Assembly (NCBI GenBank): GCA_039105265.1
Contig: JAPFFF010000059.1
Span: 744,001-808,000, forward strand
Direction: 5' to 3'
Origin: Tritrichomonas musculus
Taxonomy: Eukaryota > Parabasalia > Tritrichomonadida > Tritrichomonadidae
DNA length: 64,000 nucleotides
Made by a program: the position numbers and the translations under genes. Within the stretch, counting starts at the first letter, position 1. Each line of letters opens with the position of its first letter. Positions 35,301-48,779 of the stretch are shown one piece after another. The notes under the pieces were generated by a model, which saw only the letters and a program-made list of their open reading frames with translations, was not told the origin of the DNA and ran no database searches.

Positions 35301-38065
35301 GTTCAAATTGCAGTTGTAGTTTAATCTGATGGTTCAATTGCAGTTGCAGCTGAATCTGATGGTTCAAATTGCAGTTATAGCTGAATCTAATGGTTCAACT
35401 GCAGTTGTAGTTTAATCTGATGATTCAACTGCAGTTGTAGTTTAATCTGATGATTCAAATTGCAGTTGTAGTTTAATCTGATGGTTCAATTTGCAGTTGT
35501 AGTTTAATCTGATGGTTCAAATTGCAGTTGTAGTTTAATCTGATGGTTCAATTGCAGTTGCAGCTGAATCTGATGGTTCAAATTGCAGTTTTAGCTGAAT
35601 CTAATGGTTCAACTGCAGTTGTAGTTTAATCTGATGATTCAACTGCAGTTGTAGTTTAATCTGATGGTTCAAATTGCAGTTGTAGTTTAATCTGATGATT
35701 CAAATTGCAGTTGTAGTTTAATCTGATGGTTCAAATTGCAGTTGCAGCTGAATCTGATGGTTCAATTGCAGTTGTAGCTGAATCTAATGGTTCAACTGCA
35801 GTTGTAGTTTAATCTGATGATTCAACTGCAGTTGTAGTTTAATCTGATGGTTCAATTGCAGTTGTAGTTTAATCTAATGGTTCAATTTCAGTTGTAGCTT
35901 AATCTAATGGTTCAAATTGCAGTTGCAGCTGAATCTAATGGTTCAATTGAAGTTGTAGTTTAATCTGATGGTTCAATTGCAGTTGCAGCTGAATCTGATG
36001 GTTCAAATTGCAGTTGTAGCTGAATCTAATGGTTCAACTGCAGTTGTAGTTTAATCTGATGATTCAACTGCAGTTGTAGTTTAATCTGATGGTTCAATTG
36101 CAATTGTAGTTTAATCTAATGGTTCAAATTGCAGTTGTAGCTGAATCTGATGGTTCAAATTGCAGTTGTAGTTTAATCTGATGGTTCAATTGCAGTTGTA
36201 GTTTAATCTGATGGTTCAACTGCAGTTGTAGTTTAATCTGATGGTTCAAATTGCAGTTGTAGTTTAATCTGATGATTCAAATTGCAGTTGTAGTTTAATC
36301 TGATGGTTCAAATTGCAGTTGCAGCTGAATCTGATGGTTCAATTGCAGTTGTAGTTTAATCTGATAGTTCAATTGCAGTTGTAGTTTAATCTGATGGTTC
36401 AATTGCAGTTGTAGTTTAATCTGATAGTTCAATTGCAGTTGTAGTTTAATCTGATGGTTCAATTGCAGTTGTAGTTTAATCTGATGGTTCAATTGCAGTT
36501 GTAGTTTAATCTGATGGTTCAAATTGCAGTTGTAGTTTAATCTGATGATTCAAATTGCAGTTGTAGTTTAATCTGATGGTTCAATTGCAGTTGTAGTTTA
36601 ATCTGATGATTCAACTGCAGTTGTAGTTTAATCTGATGATTCAACTGCAGTTGTAGTTTAATCTGATGGTTCAAATTGCAGTTGTAGTTTAATCTGATGA
36701 TTCAAATTGCAGTTGTAGTTTAATCTGATGGTTCAAATTGCAGTTGCAGCTGAATCTGATGGTTCAAATTGCAGTTGTAGCTGAATCTGATGGTTCAAAT
36801 TGCAGTTGCAGCTGAATCTGATGGTTCAATTGCAGTTGTAGTTTAATCTGATAGTTCAATTGCAGTTGTAGTTTAATCTGATGGTTCAATTGCAGTTGTA
36901 GTTTAATCTAATGGTTCAATTTCAGTTGTAGCTTAATCTAATGGTTCAAATTGCAGTTGCAGCTGAATCTAATGGTTCAATTGAAGTTGTAGTTTAATCT
37001 GATGGTTCAATTGCAGTTGCAGCTGAATCTGATGGTTCAAATTGCAGTTGTAGCTGAATCTAATGGTTCAACTGCAGTTGTAGTTTAATCTGATGATTCA
37101 ACTGCAGTTGTAGCTGAATCTGATGGTTCAAATTGCAGTTGTAGTTTAATCTGATGGTTCAATTGCAGTTGCAGCTGAATCTGATGGTTCAAATTGCAGT
37201 TATAGCTGAATCTAATGGTTCAACTGCAGTTGTAGTTTAATCTGATGATTCAACTGCAGTTGTAGTTTAATCTGATGATTCAAATTGCAGTTGTAGTTTA
37301 ATCTGATGATTCAAATTGCAGTTGTAGTTTAATCTGATGGTTCAATTTGCAGTTGTAGTTTAATCTGATGGTTCAAATTGCAGTTGTAGTTTAATCTGAT
37401 GGTTCAATTGCAGTTGCAGCTGAATCTGATGGTTCAAATTGCAGTTTTAGCTGAATCTAATGGTTCAACTGCAGTTGTAGTTTAATCTGATGATTCAACT
37501 GCAGTTGTAGTTTAATCTGATGGTTCAAATTGCAGTTGTAGTTTAATCTGATGATTCAAATTGCAGTTGTAGTTTAATCTGATGGTTCAAATTGCAGTTG
37601 CAGCTGAATCTGATGGTTCAATTGCAGTTGTAGTTTAATCTGATAGTTCAATTGCAGTTGTAGTTTAATCTGATGGTTCAATTGCAGTTGCAGCTGAATC
37701 TGATGGTTCAATTGCAGTTGTAGTTTAATCTGATAGTTCAATTGCAGTTGTAGTTTAATCTGATGGTTCAATTGCAGTTGTAGTTTAATCTAATGGTTCA
37801 ACTGCAGTTGTAGTTTAATCTAATGGTTCAATTGCAGTTGCAGCTGAATCTGATGGTTCAACTGCAGTTGTAGTTTAATCTGATGATTCAACTGCAGTTG
37901 TAGTTTAATCTGATGGTTCAATTGCAGTTGTAGTTTAATCTAATGGTTCAAATTGCAGTTGTAGCTGAATCTGATGGTTCAAATTGCAGTTGTAGCTGAA
38001 TCTAATGGTTCAACTGCAGTTGTAGTTTAATCTGATGATTCAACTGCAGTTGTAGTTTAATCTAA
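31844..38065 (+). repeat. 6.26-kb tandem duplication, copy 2
   Basis: AATTTCAG monomers lie at 32479, 32721, 33298, 33540, 34117, 35089, 35880 and 36914, in the order and near-identical spacing of copy 1. The GATAGTTC-rich run at 31,347-31,544 recurs at 37,574-37,771. The copy is about 32 bases shorter, explained by one lost monomer and one 31-to-30 change. Matching ends near 38,065, where GGTTCAAATTGCAGTTGCAG replaces the expected monomer. Confidence 0.88.
32479..33781 (+). repeat. 819-bp series: two octamer pairs
   Basis: AATTTCAG starts at 32479, 32721, 33298 and 33540, giving spacings of 242, 577 and 242, with the next start at 34117 (577). This is the copy-2 version of 26220-27522 and keeps the same spacing exactly. 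Confidence 0.87.
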
Positions 38066-38733
38066 TGGTTCAAATTGCAGTTGCAGCTGAATCTGATGGT
38101 TCAATTGCAGTTGTAGTTTAATCTGATGGTTCAATTGCAGTTGTAGTTTAATCTGATGGTTCAATTGCAGTTGTAGTTTAATCTGATAGTTCAATTGCAG
38201 TTGTAGTTTAATCTGATGGTTCAATTGCAGTTGTAGTTTAATCTGATGGTTCAATTGCAGTTGTAGTTTAATCTGATGGTTCAAATTGCAGTTGTAGTTT
38301 AATCTGATGATTCAAATTGCAGTTGTAGTTTAATCTGATGGTTCAATTGCAGTTGTAGTTTAATCTGATGATTCAACTGCAGTTGTAGTTTAATCTGATG
38401 ATTCAACTGCAGTTGTAGTTTAATCTGATGGTTCAAATTGCAGTTGTAGTTTAATCTGATGATTCAAATTGCAGTTGTAGTTTAATCTGATGGTTCAAAT
38501 TGCAGTTGCAGCTGAATCTGATGGTTCAATTGCAGTTGTAGTTTAATCTGATAGTTCAATTGCAGTTGTAGTTTAATCTGATGGTTCAATTGCAGTTGTA
38601 GTTTAATCTAATGGTTCAATTTCAGTTGTAGCTTAATCTAATGGTTCAAATTGCAGTTGCAGCTGAATCTAATGGTTCAATTGAAGTTGTAGTTTAATCT
38701 GATGGTTCAATTGCAGTTGCAGCTGAATCTGAT
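37945..38733 (+). repeat. 789-bp tandem duplication, copy 1
   Basis: The AATTTCAG monomer at 38614 recurs at 39403 and the run starting at 38,057 recurs at 38,846, both 789 bases apart. One difference is visible: a GATGGTTC monomer near 38,125 corresponds to GATAGTTC in copy 2. The unit is 26 monomers long if nine of them are 31 bases (26 x 30 + 9 = 789). Confidence 0.82.
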
Positions 38734-39540
38734 GGTTCAAATTGCAGTTGTAGCTGAATCTGATGGTTCAAATTGCAGTTGTAGCTGAATCTAATGGTTC
38801 AACTGCAGTTGTAGTTTAATCTGATGATTCAACTGCAGTTGTAGTTTAATCTAATGGTTCAAATTGCAGTTGCAGCTGAATCTGATGGTTCAATTGCAGT
38901 TGTAGTTTAATCTGATAGTTCAATTGCAGTTGTAGTTTAATCTGATGGTTCAATTGCAGTTGTAGTTTAATCTGATAGTTCAATTGCAGTTGTAGTTTAA
39001 TCTGATGGTTCAATTGCAGTTGTAGTTTAATCTGATGGTTCAATTGCAGTTGTAGTTTAATCTGATGGTTCAAATTGCAGTTGTAGTTTAATCTGATGAT
39101 TCAAATTGCAGTTGTAGTTTAATCTGATGGTTCAATTGCAGTTGTAGTTTAATCTGATGATTCAACTGCAGTTGTAGTTTAATCTGATGATTCAACTGCA
39201 GTTGTAGTTTAATCTGATGGTTCAAATTGCAGTTGTAGTTTAATCTGATGATTCAAATTGCAGTTGTAGTTTAATCTGATGGTTCAAATTGCAGTTGCAG
39301 CTGAATCTGATGGTTCAATTGCAGTTGTAGTTTAATCTGATAGTTCAATTGCAGTTGTAGTTTAATCTGATGGTTCAATTGCAGTTGTAGTTTAATCTAA
39401 TGGTTCAATTTCAGTTGTAGCTTAATCTAATGGTTCAAATTGCAGTTGCAGCTGAATCTAATGGTTCAATTGAAGTTGTAGTTTAATCTGATGGTTCAAT
39501 TGCAGTTGCAGCTGAATCTGATGGTTCAAATTGCAGTTGT
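38734..39540 (+). repeat. 789-bp tandem duplication, copy 2
   Basis: Second copy, directly following the first. It matches to about 39,540, after which the standard octamer continues (CTAATG then GGTTCAACTG) whereas copy 1 had CTGATG then GGTTCAAATTG. Confidence 0.82.
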
Positions 39541-40395
39541 AGCTGAATCTAATGGTTCAACTGCAGTTGTAGTTTAATCTGATGATTCAACTGCAGTTGT
39601 AGCTGAATCTGATGGTTCAAATTGCAGTTGTAGTTTAATCTGATGGTTCAATTGCAGTTGCAGCTGAATCTGATGGTTCAAATTGCAGTTATAGCTGAAT
39701 CTAATGGTTCAACTGCAGTTGTAGTTTAATCTGATGATTCAACTGCAGTTGTAGTTTAATCTGATGATTCAAATTGCAGTTGTAGTTTAATCTGATGATT
39801 CAAATTGCAGTTGTAGTTTAATCTGATGGTTCAATTTGCAGTTGTAGTTTAATCTGATGGTTCAAATTGCAGTTGTAGTTTAATCTGATGGTTCAATTGC
39901 AGTTGCAGCTGAATCTGATGGTTCAAATTGCAGTTTTAGCTGAATCTAATGGTTCAACTGCAGTTGTAGTTTAATCTGATGATTCAACTGCAGTTGTAGT
40001 TTAATCTGATGGTTCAAATTGCAGTTGTAGTTTAATCTGATGATTCAAATTGCAGTTGTAGTTTAATCTGATGGTTCAAATTGCAGTTGCAGCTGAATCT
40101 GATGGTTCAATTGCAGTTGTAGTTTAATCTGATAGTTCAATTGCAGTTGTAGTTTAATCTGATGGTTCAATTGCAGTTGCAGCTGAATCTGATGGTTCAA
40201 TTGCAGTTGTAGTTTAATCTGATAGTTCAATTGCAGTTGTAGTTTAATCTGATGGTTCAATTGCAGTTGTAGTTTAATCTAATGGTTCAACTGCAGTTGT
40301 AGTTTAATCTAATGGTTCAATTGCAGTTGCAGCTGAATCTGATGGTTCAATTGCAGTTGTAGTTTAATCTGATGATTCAACTGCAGTTGTAGTTT
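39541..40395 (+). repeat. Type I tail
   Basis: GATTCAA, GATAGTTC, CAATTTGCAG and CAGTTTTAGC monomers continue without a new octamer start. The run at 40,063-40,260 has the same monomer order as 31,347-31,544 and 37,574-37,771, so this tail belongs to the same larger module as the ends of the two 6.26-kb copies. Confidence 0.65.
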
Positions 40396-43300
40396 AATCT
40401 GATGGTTCAATTGCAGTTGTAGTTTAATCTAATGGTTCAAATTGCAGTTGTAGCTGAATCTGATGGTTCAAATTGCAGTTGTAGTTTAATCTAATGGTTC
40501 AAATTGCAGTTGTAGCTGAATCTGATGGTTCAAATTGCAGTTGTAGTTTAATCTGATGGTTCAATTGCAGTTGTAGTTTAATCTAATGGTTCAAATTGCA
40601 GTTGCAGCTGAATCTAATGGTTCAATTCCAGTTGTAGTTTAATCTGATGGTTCAAATTGCAGTTGCAGCTGAATCTAATGGTTCAATTGCAGTTGTAGTT
40701 TAATCTGATGGTTCAATTGCAGTTGCAGCTGAATCTGATGGTTCAATTGCAGTTGTAGTTTAATCTGATGGTTCAATTGCAGTTGTAGCTGAATCTGATG
40801 GTTCAATTGAAGTTGCAGCTGAATCTAATGGTTCAATTGCAGTTGTAGTTTAATCTGATGGTTCAAATTGCAGTTGTAGCTGAATCTGATGGTTCAATTG
40901 CAGTTGTAGTTTAATCTGATGATTCAACTGCAGTTGTAGTTTAATCTGATGGTTCAATTGCAGTTGTAGTTTAATCTGATGGTTCAATTGCAGTTGTAGC
41001 TGAATCTGATGGTTCAATTGCAGTTGTAGTTTAATCTGATGGTTCAATTGAAGTTGCAGCTGAATCTAATGGTTCAATTGCAGTTGTAGTTTAATCTGAT
41101 GGTTCAAATTGCAGTTGTAGCTGAATCTGATGGTTCAAATTGCAGTTGTAGCTGAATCTGATGGTTCAAATTGCAGTTGTAGCTGAATCTGATGGTTCAA
41201 TTGCAGTTGTAGTTTAATCTGATGGTTCAAATTGCAGTTGTAGCTGAATCTGATGGTTCAAATTGCAGTTGTAGCTGAATCTGATGGTTCAACTGCAGTT
41301 GTAGTTTAATCTAATGGTTCAATTGCAGTTGCAGCTGAATCTGATGGTTCAAATTGCAGTTGTAGCTGAATCTGATGGTTCAACTGCAGTTGTAGTTTAA
41401 TCTAATGGTTCAATTGCAGTTGTAGCTGAATCTGATGGTTCAAATTGCAGTTGTAGCTGAATCTGATGGTTCAATTGCAGTTGTAGTTTAATCTGATGAT
41501 TCAACTGCAGTTGTAGTTTAATCTGATGGTTCAATTGCAGTTGTAGTTTAATCTGATGGTTCAATTGCAGTTGTAGCTGAATCTAATGGTTCAATTGCAG
41601 TTGTAGTTTAATCTGATGGTTCAATTGCAGTTGCAGCTGAATCTGATGGTTCAATTGCAGTTGTAGTTTAATCTGATGGTTCAATTGCAGTTGTAGCTGA
41701 ATCTGATGGTTCAATTGAAGTTGCAGCTGAATCTAATGGTTCAATTGCAGTTGTAGTTTAATCTGATGGTTCAAATTGCAGTTGTAGCTGAATCTGATGG
41801 TTCAAATTGCAGTTGTAGTTTAATCTGATAATTCAATTGCAGTTGTAGTTTAATCTGATGGTTCAATTGCAGTTGTAGTTTAATCTGATGGTTCAATTGC
41901 AGTTGTAGCTGAATCTGATGGTTCAATTGCAGTTGTAGTTTAATCTGATGGTTCAATTGAAGTTGCAGCTGAATCTAATGGTTCAATTGCAGTTGTAGTT
42001 TAATCTGATGGTTCAAATTGCAGTTGTAGCTGAATCTGATGGTTCAAATTGCAGTTGTAGCTGAATCTGATGGTTCAAATTGCAGTTGTAGCTGAATCTG
42101 ATGGTTCAATTGCAGTTGTAGTTTAATCTGATGGTTCAAATTGCAGTTGTAGCTGAATCTGATGGTTCAAATTGCAGTTGTAGCTGAATCTGATGGTTCA
42201 ACTGCAGTTGTAGTTTAATCTAATGGTTCAATTGCAGTTGCAGCTGAATCTGATGGTTCAATTGCAGTTGTAGTTTAATCTGATGGTTCAATTGCAGTTG
42301 TAGTTTAATCTGATGGTTCAAATTGCAGTTGTAGCTGAATCTGATGGTTCAAATTGCAGTTGTAGCTGAATCTAATGGTTCAACTGCAGTTGTAGCTGAA
42401 TCTGATGGTTCAACTGCAGTTGTAGTTTAATCTAATGGTTCAAATTGCAGTTGCAGCTGAATCTGATGGTTCAATTGCAGTTGTAGTTTAATCTGATGGT
42501 TCAATTGCAGTTGTAGTTTAATCTGATGGTTCAATTGCAGTTGTAGTTTAATCTGATGGTTCAAATTGCAGTTGTAGTTTAATCTGATGGTTCAAATTGC
42601 AGTTGTAGCTGAATCTGATGGTTCAACTGCAGTTGTAGTTTAATCTGATGGTTCAATTGCAGTTGTAGTTTAATCTAATGGTTCAAATTGCAGTTACAGC
42701 TGAATCTAATGGTTCAATTCCAGTTGTAGTTTAATCTGATGGTTCAAATTGCAGTTGCAGCTGAATCTAATGGTTCAATTGCAGTTGTAGTTTAATCTGA
42801 TGGTTCAATTGCAGTTGCAGCTGAATCTGATGGTTCAATTGCAGTTGTAGTTTAATCTGATGGTTCAATTGCAGTTGTAGCTGAATCTGATGGTTCAATT
42901 GAAGTTGCAGCTGAATCTAATGGTTCAATTGCAGTTGTAGTTTAATCTGATGGTTCAAATTGCAGTTGTAGCTGAATCTGATGGTTCAAATTGCAGTTGT
43001 AGTTTAATCTGATAATTCAATTGCAGTTGTAGTTTAATCTGATGGTTCAATTGCAGTTGTAGCTGAATCTGATGGTTCAAATTGCAGTTGTAGTTTAATC
43101 TGATAGTTCAATTGCAGTTGTAGTTTAATCTGATGGTTCAATTGCAGTTGTAGCTGAATCTGATGGTTCAAATTGCAGTTGTAGTTTAATCTGATGGTTC
43201 AATTGCAGTTGTAGCTGAATCTGATGGTTCAATTGCAGTTGTAGTTTAATCTGATGGTTCAATTGAAGTTGCAGCTGAATCTAATGGTTCAATTGCAGTT

Positions 43301-43680
43301 GTAGTTTAATCTGATGGTTCAAATTGCAGTTGTAGCTGAATCTGATGGTTCAAATTGCAGTTGTAGCTGAATCTGATGGTTCAAATTGCAGTTGTAGCTG
43401 AATCTGATGGTTCAACTGCAGTTGTAGTTTAATCTGATGGTTCAATTGCAGTTGTAGTTTAATCTGATGGTTCAAATTGCAGTTGTAGCTGAATCTGATA
43501 ATTCAATTGCAGTTGTAGTTTAATCTGATGGTTCAATTGCAGTTGTAGCTGAATCTGATGGTTCAATTGCAGTTGTAGTTTAATCTGATGGTTCAATTGC
43601 AGTTGTAGCTGAATCTGATGGTTCAATTGCAGTTGTAGTTTAATCTGATGGTTCAATTGCAGTTGTAGTTTAATCTGATG
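40396..43680 (+). repeat. Type II block
   Basis: No AATTTCAG monomer. GGTTCAATTCCAG monomers start at 40620 and 42712, with GATAATTC and TTGAAGTTGCAG monomers throughout. The left part is repeated 13,171 bases on: 40620 matches 53791 and the run at 40,850-41,047 matches 54,021-54,218. This is a long-range copy across intervening type I blocks. Confidence 0.72.
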
Positions 43681-43832
43681 ATTCAAATTGCAGTTGTAGT
43701 TTAATCTGATGGTTCAAATTGCAGTTGCAGCTGAATCTGATGGTTCAATTGCAGTTGTAGTTTAATCTGATAGTTCAATTGCAGTTGTAGTTTAATCTGA
43801 TGGTTCAATTGCAGTTGTAGTTTAATCTAATG

Positions 43833-44438
43833 GTTCAATTTCAGTTGTAGCTTAATCTAATGGTTCAAATTGCAGTTGCAGCTGAATCTAATGGTTCAAT
43901 TGAAGTTGTAGTTTAATCTGATGGTTCAATTGCAGTTGCAGCTGAATCTGATGGTTCAAATTGCAGTTGTAGCTGAATCTAATGGTTCAACTGCAGTTGT
44001 AGTTTAATCTGATGATTCAACTGCAGTTGTAGTTTAATCTGATGGTTCAATTGCAGTTGTAGTTTAATCTAATGGTTCAATTTCAGTTGTAGCTTAATCT
44101 AATGGTTCAAATTGCAGTTGCAGCTGAATCTAATGGTTCAATTGAAGTTGTAGTTTAATCTGATGGTTCAATTGCAGTTGCAGCTGAATCTGATGGTTCA
44201 AATTGCAGTTGTAGCTGAATCTAATGGTTCAACTGCAGTTGTAGTTTAATCTGATGATTCAACTGCAGTTGTAGTTTAATCTGATGGTTCAATTGCAGTT
44301 GTAGTTTAATCTAATGGTTCAATTTCAGTTGTAGCTTAATCTAATGGTTCAAATTGCAGTTGCAGCTGAATCTAATGGTTCAATTGAAGTTGTAGTTTAA
44401 TCTGATGGTTCAATTGCAGTTGCAGCTGAATCTGATGG
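43833..44438 (+). repeat. Octamer run (242-bp units)
   Basis: AATTTCAG starts at 43833, 44075 and 44317 are each 242 bases apart. This is one of only two runs of three in the window. The third unit departs from the octamer after about 150 bases, where CTAATG is followed by GGTTCAAATTG instead of GGTTCAACTG. Confidence 0.88.
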
Positions 44439-46320
44439 TTCAAATTGCAGTTGTAGCTGAATCTAATGGTTCAAATTGCAGTTGTAGCTGAATCTGATGG
44501 TTCAAATTGCAGTTGTAGCTGAATCTGATGGTTCAAATTGCAGTTGTAGCTGAATCTGATGGTTCAATTGCAGTTGTAGTTTAATCTGATGGTTCAAATT
44601 GCAGTTGTAGCTGAATCTGATGGTTCAAATTGCAGTTGTAGCTGAATCTGATGGTTCAACTGCAGTTGTAGTTTAATCTAATGGTTCAATTGCAGTTGCA
44701 GCTGAATCTGATGGTTCAATTGCAGTTGTAGTTTAATCTGATGGTTCAATTGCAGTTGTAGTTTAATCTGATGGTTCAAATTGCAGTTGTAGCTGAATCT
44801 GATGGTTCAAATTGCAGTTGTAGCTGAATCTAATGGTTCAACTGCAGTTGTAGCTGAATCTGATGGTTCAACTGCAGTTGTAGTTTAATCTAATGGTTCA
44901 AATTGCAGTTGCAGCTGAATCTGATGGTTCAATTGCAGTTGTAGTTTAATCTGATGGTTCAATTGCAGTTGTAGTTTAATCTGATGGTTCAATTGCAGTT
45001 GTAGTTTAATCTGATGGTTCAAATTGCAGTTGTAGTTTAATCTGATGGTTCAAATTGCAGTTGTAGCTGAATCTGATGGTTCAACTGCAGTTGTAGTTTA
45101 ATCTGATGGTTCAATTGCAGTTGTAGTTTAATCTAATGGTTCAAATTGCAGTTACAGCTGAATCTAATGGTTCAATTCCAGTTGTAGTTTAATCTGATGG
45201 TTCAAATTGCAGTTGCAGCTGAATCTAATGGTTCAATTGCAGTTGTAGTTTAATCTGATGGTTCAATTGCAGTTGCAGCTGAATCTGATGGTTCAATTGC
45301 AGTTGTAGTTTAATCTGATGGTTCAATTGCAGTTGTAGCTGAATCTGATGGTTCAATTGAAGTTGCAGCTGAATCTAATGGTTCAATTGCAGTTGTAGTT
45401 TAATCTGATGGTTCAAATTGCAGTTGTAGTTTAATCTGATGGTTCAAATTGCAGTTGTAGTTTAATCTGATAATTCAATTGCAGTTGTAGTTTAATCTGA
45501 TGGTTCAATTGCAGTTGTAGCTGAATCTGATGGTTCAAATTGCAGTTGTAGTTTAATCTGATAGTTCAATTGCAGTTGTAGTTTAATCTGATGGTTCAAT
45601 TGCAGTTGTAGTTTAATCTGATGGTTCAATTGCAGTTGTAGCTGAATCTGATGGTTCAAATTGCAGTTGTAGTTTAATCTGATGGTTCAATTGCAGTTGT
45701 AGCTGAATCTGATGGTTCAATTGCAGTTGTAGTTTAATCTGATGGTTCAATTGAAGTTGCAGCTGAATCTAATGGTTCAATTGCAGTTGTAGTTTAATCT
45801 GATGGTTCAAATTGCAGTTGTAGCTGAATCTGATGGTTCAAATTGCAGTTGTAGCTGAATCTGATGGTTCAAATTGCAGTTGTAGCTGAATCTGATGGTT
45901 CAACTGCAGTTGTAGTTTAATCTGATGGTTCAATTGCAGTTGTAGTTTAATCTGATGGTTCAAATTGCAGTTGTAGCTGAATCTGATAATTCAATTGCAG
46001 TTGTAGTTTAATCTGATGGTTCAATTGCAGTTGTAGCTGAATCTGATGGTTCAATTGCAGTTGTAGTTTAATCTGATGGTTCAATTGCAGTTGTAGCTGA
46101 ATCTGATGGTTCAATTGCAGTTGTAGTTTAATCTGATGGTTCAATTGCAGTTGTAGTTTAATCTGATGATTCAAATTGCAGTTGTAGTTTAATCTGATGG
46201 TTCAAATTGCAGTTGCAGCTGAATCTGATGGTTCAATTGCAGTTGTAGTTTAATCTGATAGTTCAATTGCAGTTGTAGTTTAATCTGATGGTTCAATTGC
46301 AGTTGTAGTTTAATCTAATG

Positions 46321-46804
46321 GTTCAATTTCAGTTGTAGCTTAATCTAATGGTTCAAATTGCAGTTGCAGCTGAATCTAATGGTTCAATTGAAGTTGTAGT
46401 TTAATCTGATGGTTCAATTGCAGTTGCAGCTGAATCTGATGGTTCAAATTGCAGTTGTAGCTGAATCTAATGGTTCAACTGCAGTTGTAGTTTAATCTGA
46501 TGATTCAACTGCAGTTGTAGTTTAATCTGATGGTTCAATTGCAGTTGTAGTTTAATCTAATGGTTCAATTTCAGTTGTAGCTTAATCTAATGGTTCAAAT
46601 TGCAGTTGCAGCTGAATCTAATGGTTCAATTGAAGTTGTAGTTTAATCTGATGGTTCAATTGCAGTTGCAGCTGAATCTGATGGTTCAAATTGCAGTTGT
46701 AGCTGAATCTAATGGTTCAACTGCAGTTGTAGTTTAATCTGATGATTCAACTGCAGTTGTAGTTTAATCTGATGGTTCAATTGCAATTGTAGTTTAATCT
46801 AATG
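46321..46804 (+). repeat. Paired 242-bp octamers
   Basis: AATTTCAG starts at 46321 and 46563 are 242 bases apart, followed by a start at 47140 (577 bases). The 242-577 spacing is the same as at 26.2-27.9 and 32.5-34.1 kb, linking these distant type I blocks to a common source. Confidence 0.87.
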
Positions 46805-48173
46805 GTTCAAATTGCAGTTGTAGCTGAATCTGATGGTTCAAATTGCAGTTGTAGTTTAATCTGATGGTTCAATTGCAGTTGTAGTTTAATCTGATGGTTC
46901 AACTGCAGTTGTAGTTTAATCTGATGGTTCAAATTGCAGTTGTAGTTTAATCTGATGATTCAAATTGCAGTTGTAGTTTAATCTGATGGTTCAAATTGCA
47001 GTTGCAGCTGAATCTGATGGTTCAATTGCAGTTGTAGCTGAATCTAATGGTTCAACTGCAGTTGTAGTTTAATCTGATGATTCAACTGCAGTTGTAGTTT
47101 AATCTGATGGTTCAATTGCAGTTGTAGTTTAATCTAATGGTTCAATTTCAGTTGTAGCTTAATCTAATGGTTCAAATTGCAGTTGCAGCTGAATCTAATG
47201 GTTCAATTGAAGTTGTAGTTTAATCTGATGGTTCAATTGCAGTTGCAGCTGAATCTGATGGTTCAAATTGCAGTTGTAGCTGAATCTAATGGTTCAACTG
47301 CAGTTGTAGTTTAATCTGATGATTCAACTGCAGTTGTAGTTTAATCTGATGGTTCAATTGCAATTGTAGTTTAATCTAATGGTTCAAATTGCAGTTGTAG
47401 CTGAATCTGATGGTTCAAATTGCAGTTGTAGTTTAATCTGATGGTTCAATTGCAGTTGTAGTTTAATCTGATGGTTCAACTGCAGTTGTAGTTTAATCTG
47501 ATGGTTCAAATTGCAGTTGTAGTTTAATCTGATGATTCAAATTGCAGTTGTAGTTTAATCTGATGGTTCAAATTGCAGTTGCAGCTGAATCTGATGGTTC
47601 AATTGCAGTTGTAGTTTAATCTGATAGTTCAATTGCAGTTGTAGTTTAATCTGATGGTTCAATTGCAGTTGTAGTTTAATCTGATAGTTCAATTGCAGTT
47701 GTAGTTTAATCTGATGGTTCAATTGCAGTTGTAGTTTAATCTGATGGTTCAATTGCAGTTGTAGTTTAATCTGATGGTTCAAATTGCAGTTGTAGTTTAA
47801 TCTGATGATTCAAATTGCAGTTGTAGTTTAATCTGATGGTTCAATTGCAGTTGTAGTTTAATCTGATGATTCAACTGCAGTTGTAGTTTAATCTGATGAT
47901 TCAACTGCAGTTGTAGTTTAATCTGATGGTTCAAATTGCAGTTGTAGTTTAATCTGATGATTCAAATTGCAGTTGTAGTTTAATCTGATGGTTCAAATTG
48001 CAGTTGCAGCTGAATCTGATGGTTCAAATTGCAGTTGTAGCTGAATCTGATGGTTCAAATTGCAGTTGCAGCTGAATCTGATGGTTCAATTGCAGTTGTA
48101 GTTTAATCTGATAGTTCAATTGCAGTTGTAGTTTAATCTGATGGTTCAATTGCAGTTGTAGTTTAATCTAATG

Positions 48174-48779
48174 GTTCAATTTCAGTTGTAGCTTAATCTA
48201 ATGGTTCAAATTGCAGTTGCAGCTGAATCTAATGGTTCAATTGAAGTTGTAGTTTAATCTGATGGTTCAATTGCAGTTGCAGCTGAATCTGATGGTTCAA
48301 ATTGCAGTTGTAGCTGAATCTAATGGTTCAACTGCAGTTGTAGTTTAATCTGATGATTCAACTGCAGTTGTAGTTTAATCTGATGGTTCAATTGCAGTTG
48401 TAGTTTAATCTAATGGTTCAATTTCAGTTGTAGCTTAATCTAATGGTTCAAATTGCAGTTGCAGCTGAATCTAATGGTTCAATTGAAGTTGTAGTTTAAT
48501 CTGATGGTTCAATTGCAGTTGCAGCTGAATCTGATGGTTCAAATTGCAGTTGTAGCTGAATCTAATGGTTCAACTGCAGTTGTAGTTTAATCTGATGATT
48601 CAACTGCAGTTGTAGTTTAATCTGATGGTTCAATTGCAGTTGTAGTTTAATCTAATGGTTCAATTTCAGTTGTAGCTTAATCTAATGGTTCAAATTGCAG
48701 TTGCAGCTGAATCTAATGGTTCAATTGAAGTTGTAGTTTAATCTGATGGTTCAATTGCAGTTGCAGCTGAATCTGATGG
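48174..48779 (+). repeat. Octamer run (242-bp units)
   Basis: AATTTCAG starts at 48174, 48416 and 48658, each 242 bases apart, with the third unit cut short in the same way as at 44317. This is the copy carried by the 4,341-base duplication. Confidence 0.88.

Larger units (their letters stand above)
43703..48043 (+). repeat. 4,341-bp tandem duplication, copy 1
   Basis: AATTTCAG monomers at 43833, 44075, 44317, 46321, 46563 and 47140 recur at 48174, 48416, 48658, 50662, 50904 and 51481, all exactly 4,341 bases on. GGTTCAATTCCAG at 45170 recurs at 49511. I saw no difference at any place compared. The unit is three octamers (type I), a type II piece of about 1.7 kb (44.47-46.16), then more type I. 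Within it, 43459-43833 also resembles 45947-46321 at an offset of 2,488 bases. Confidence 0.9.
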
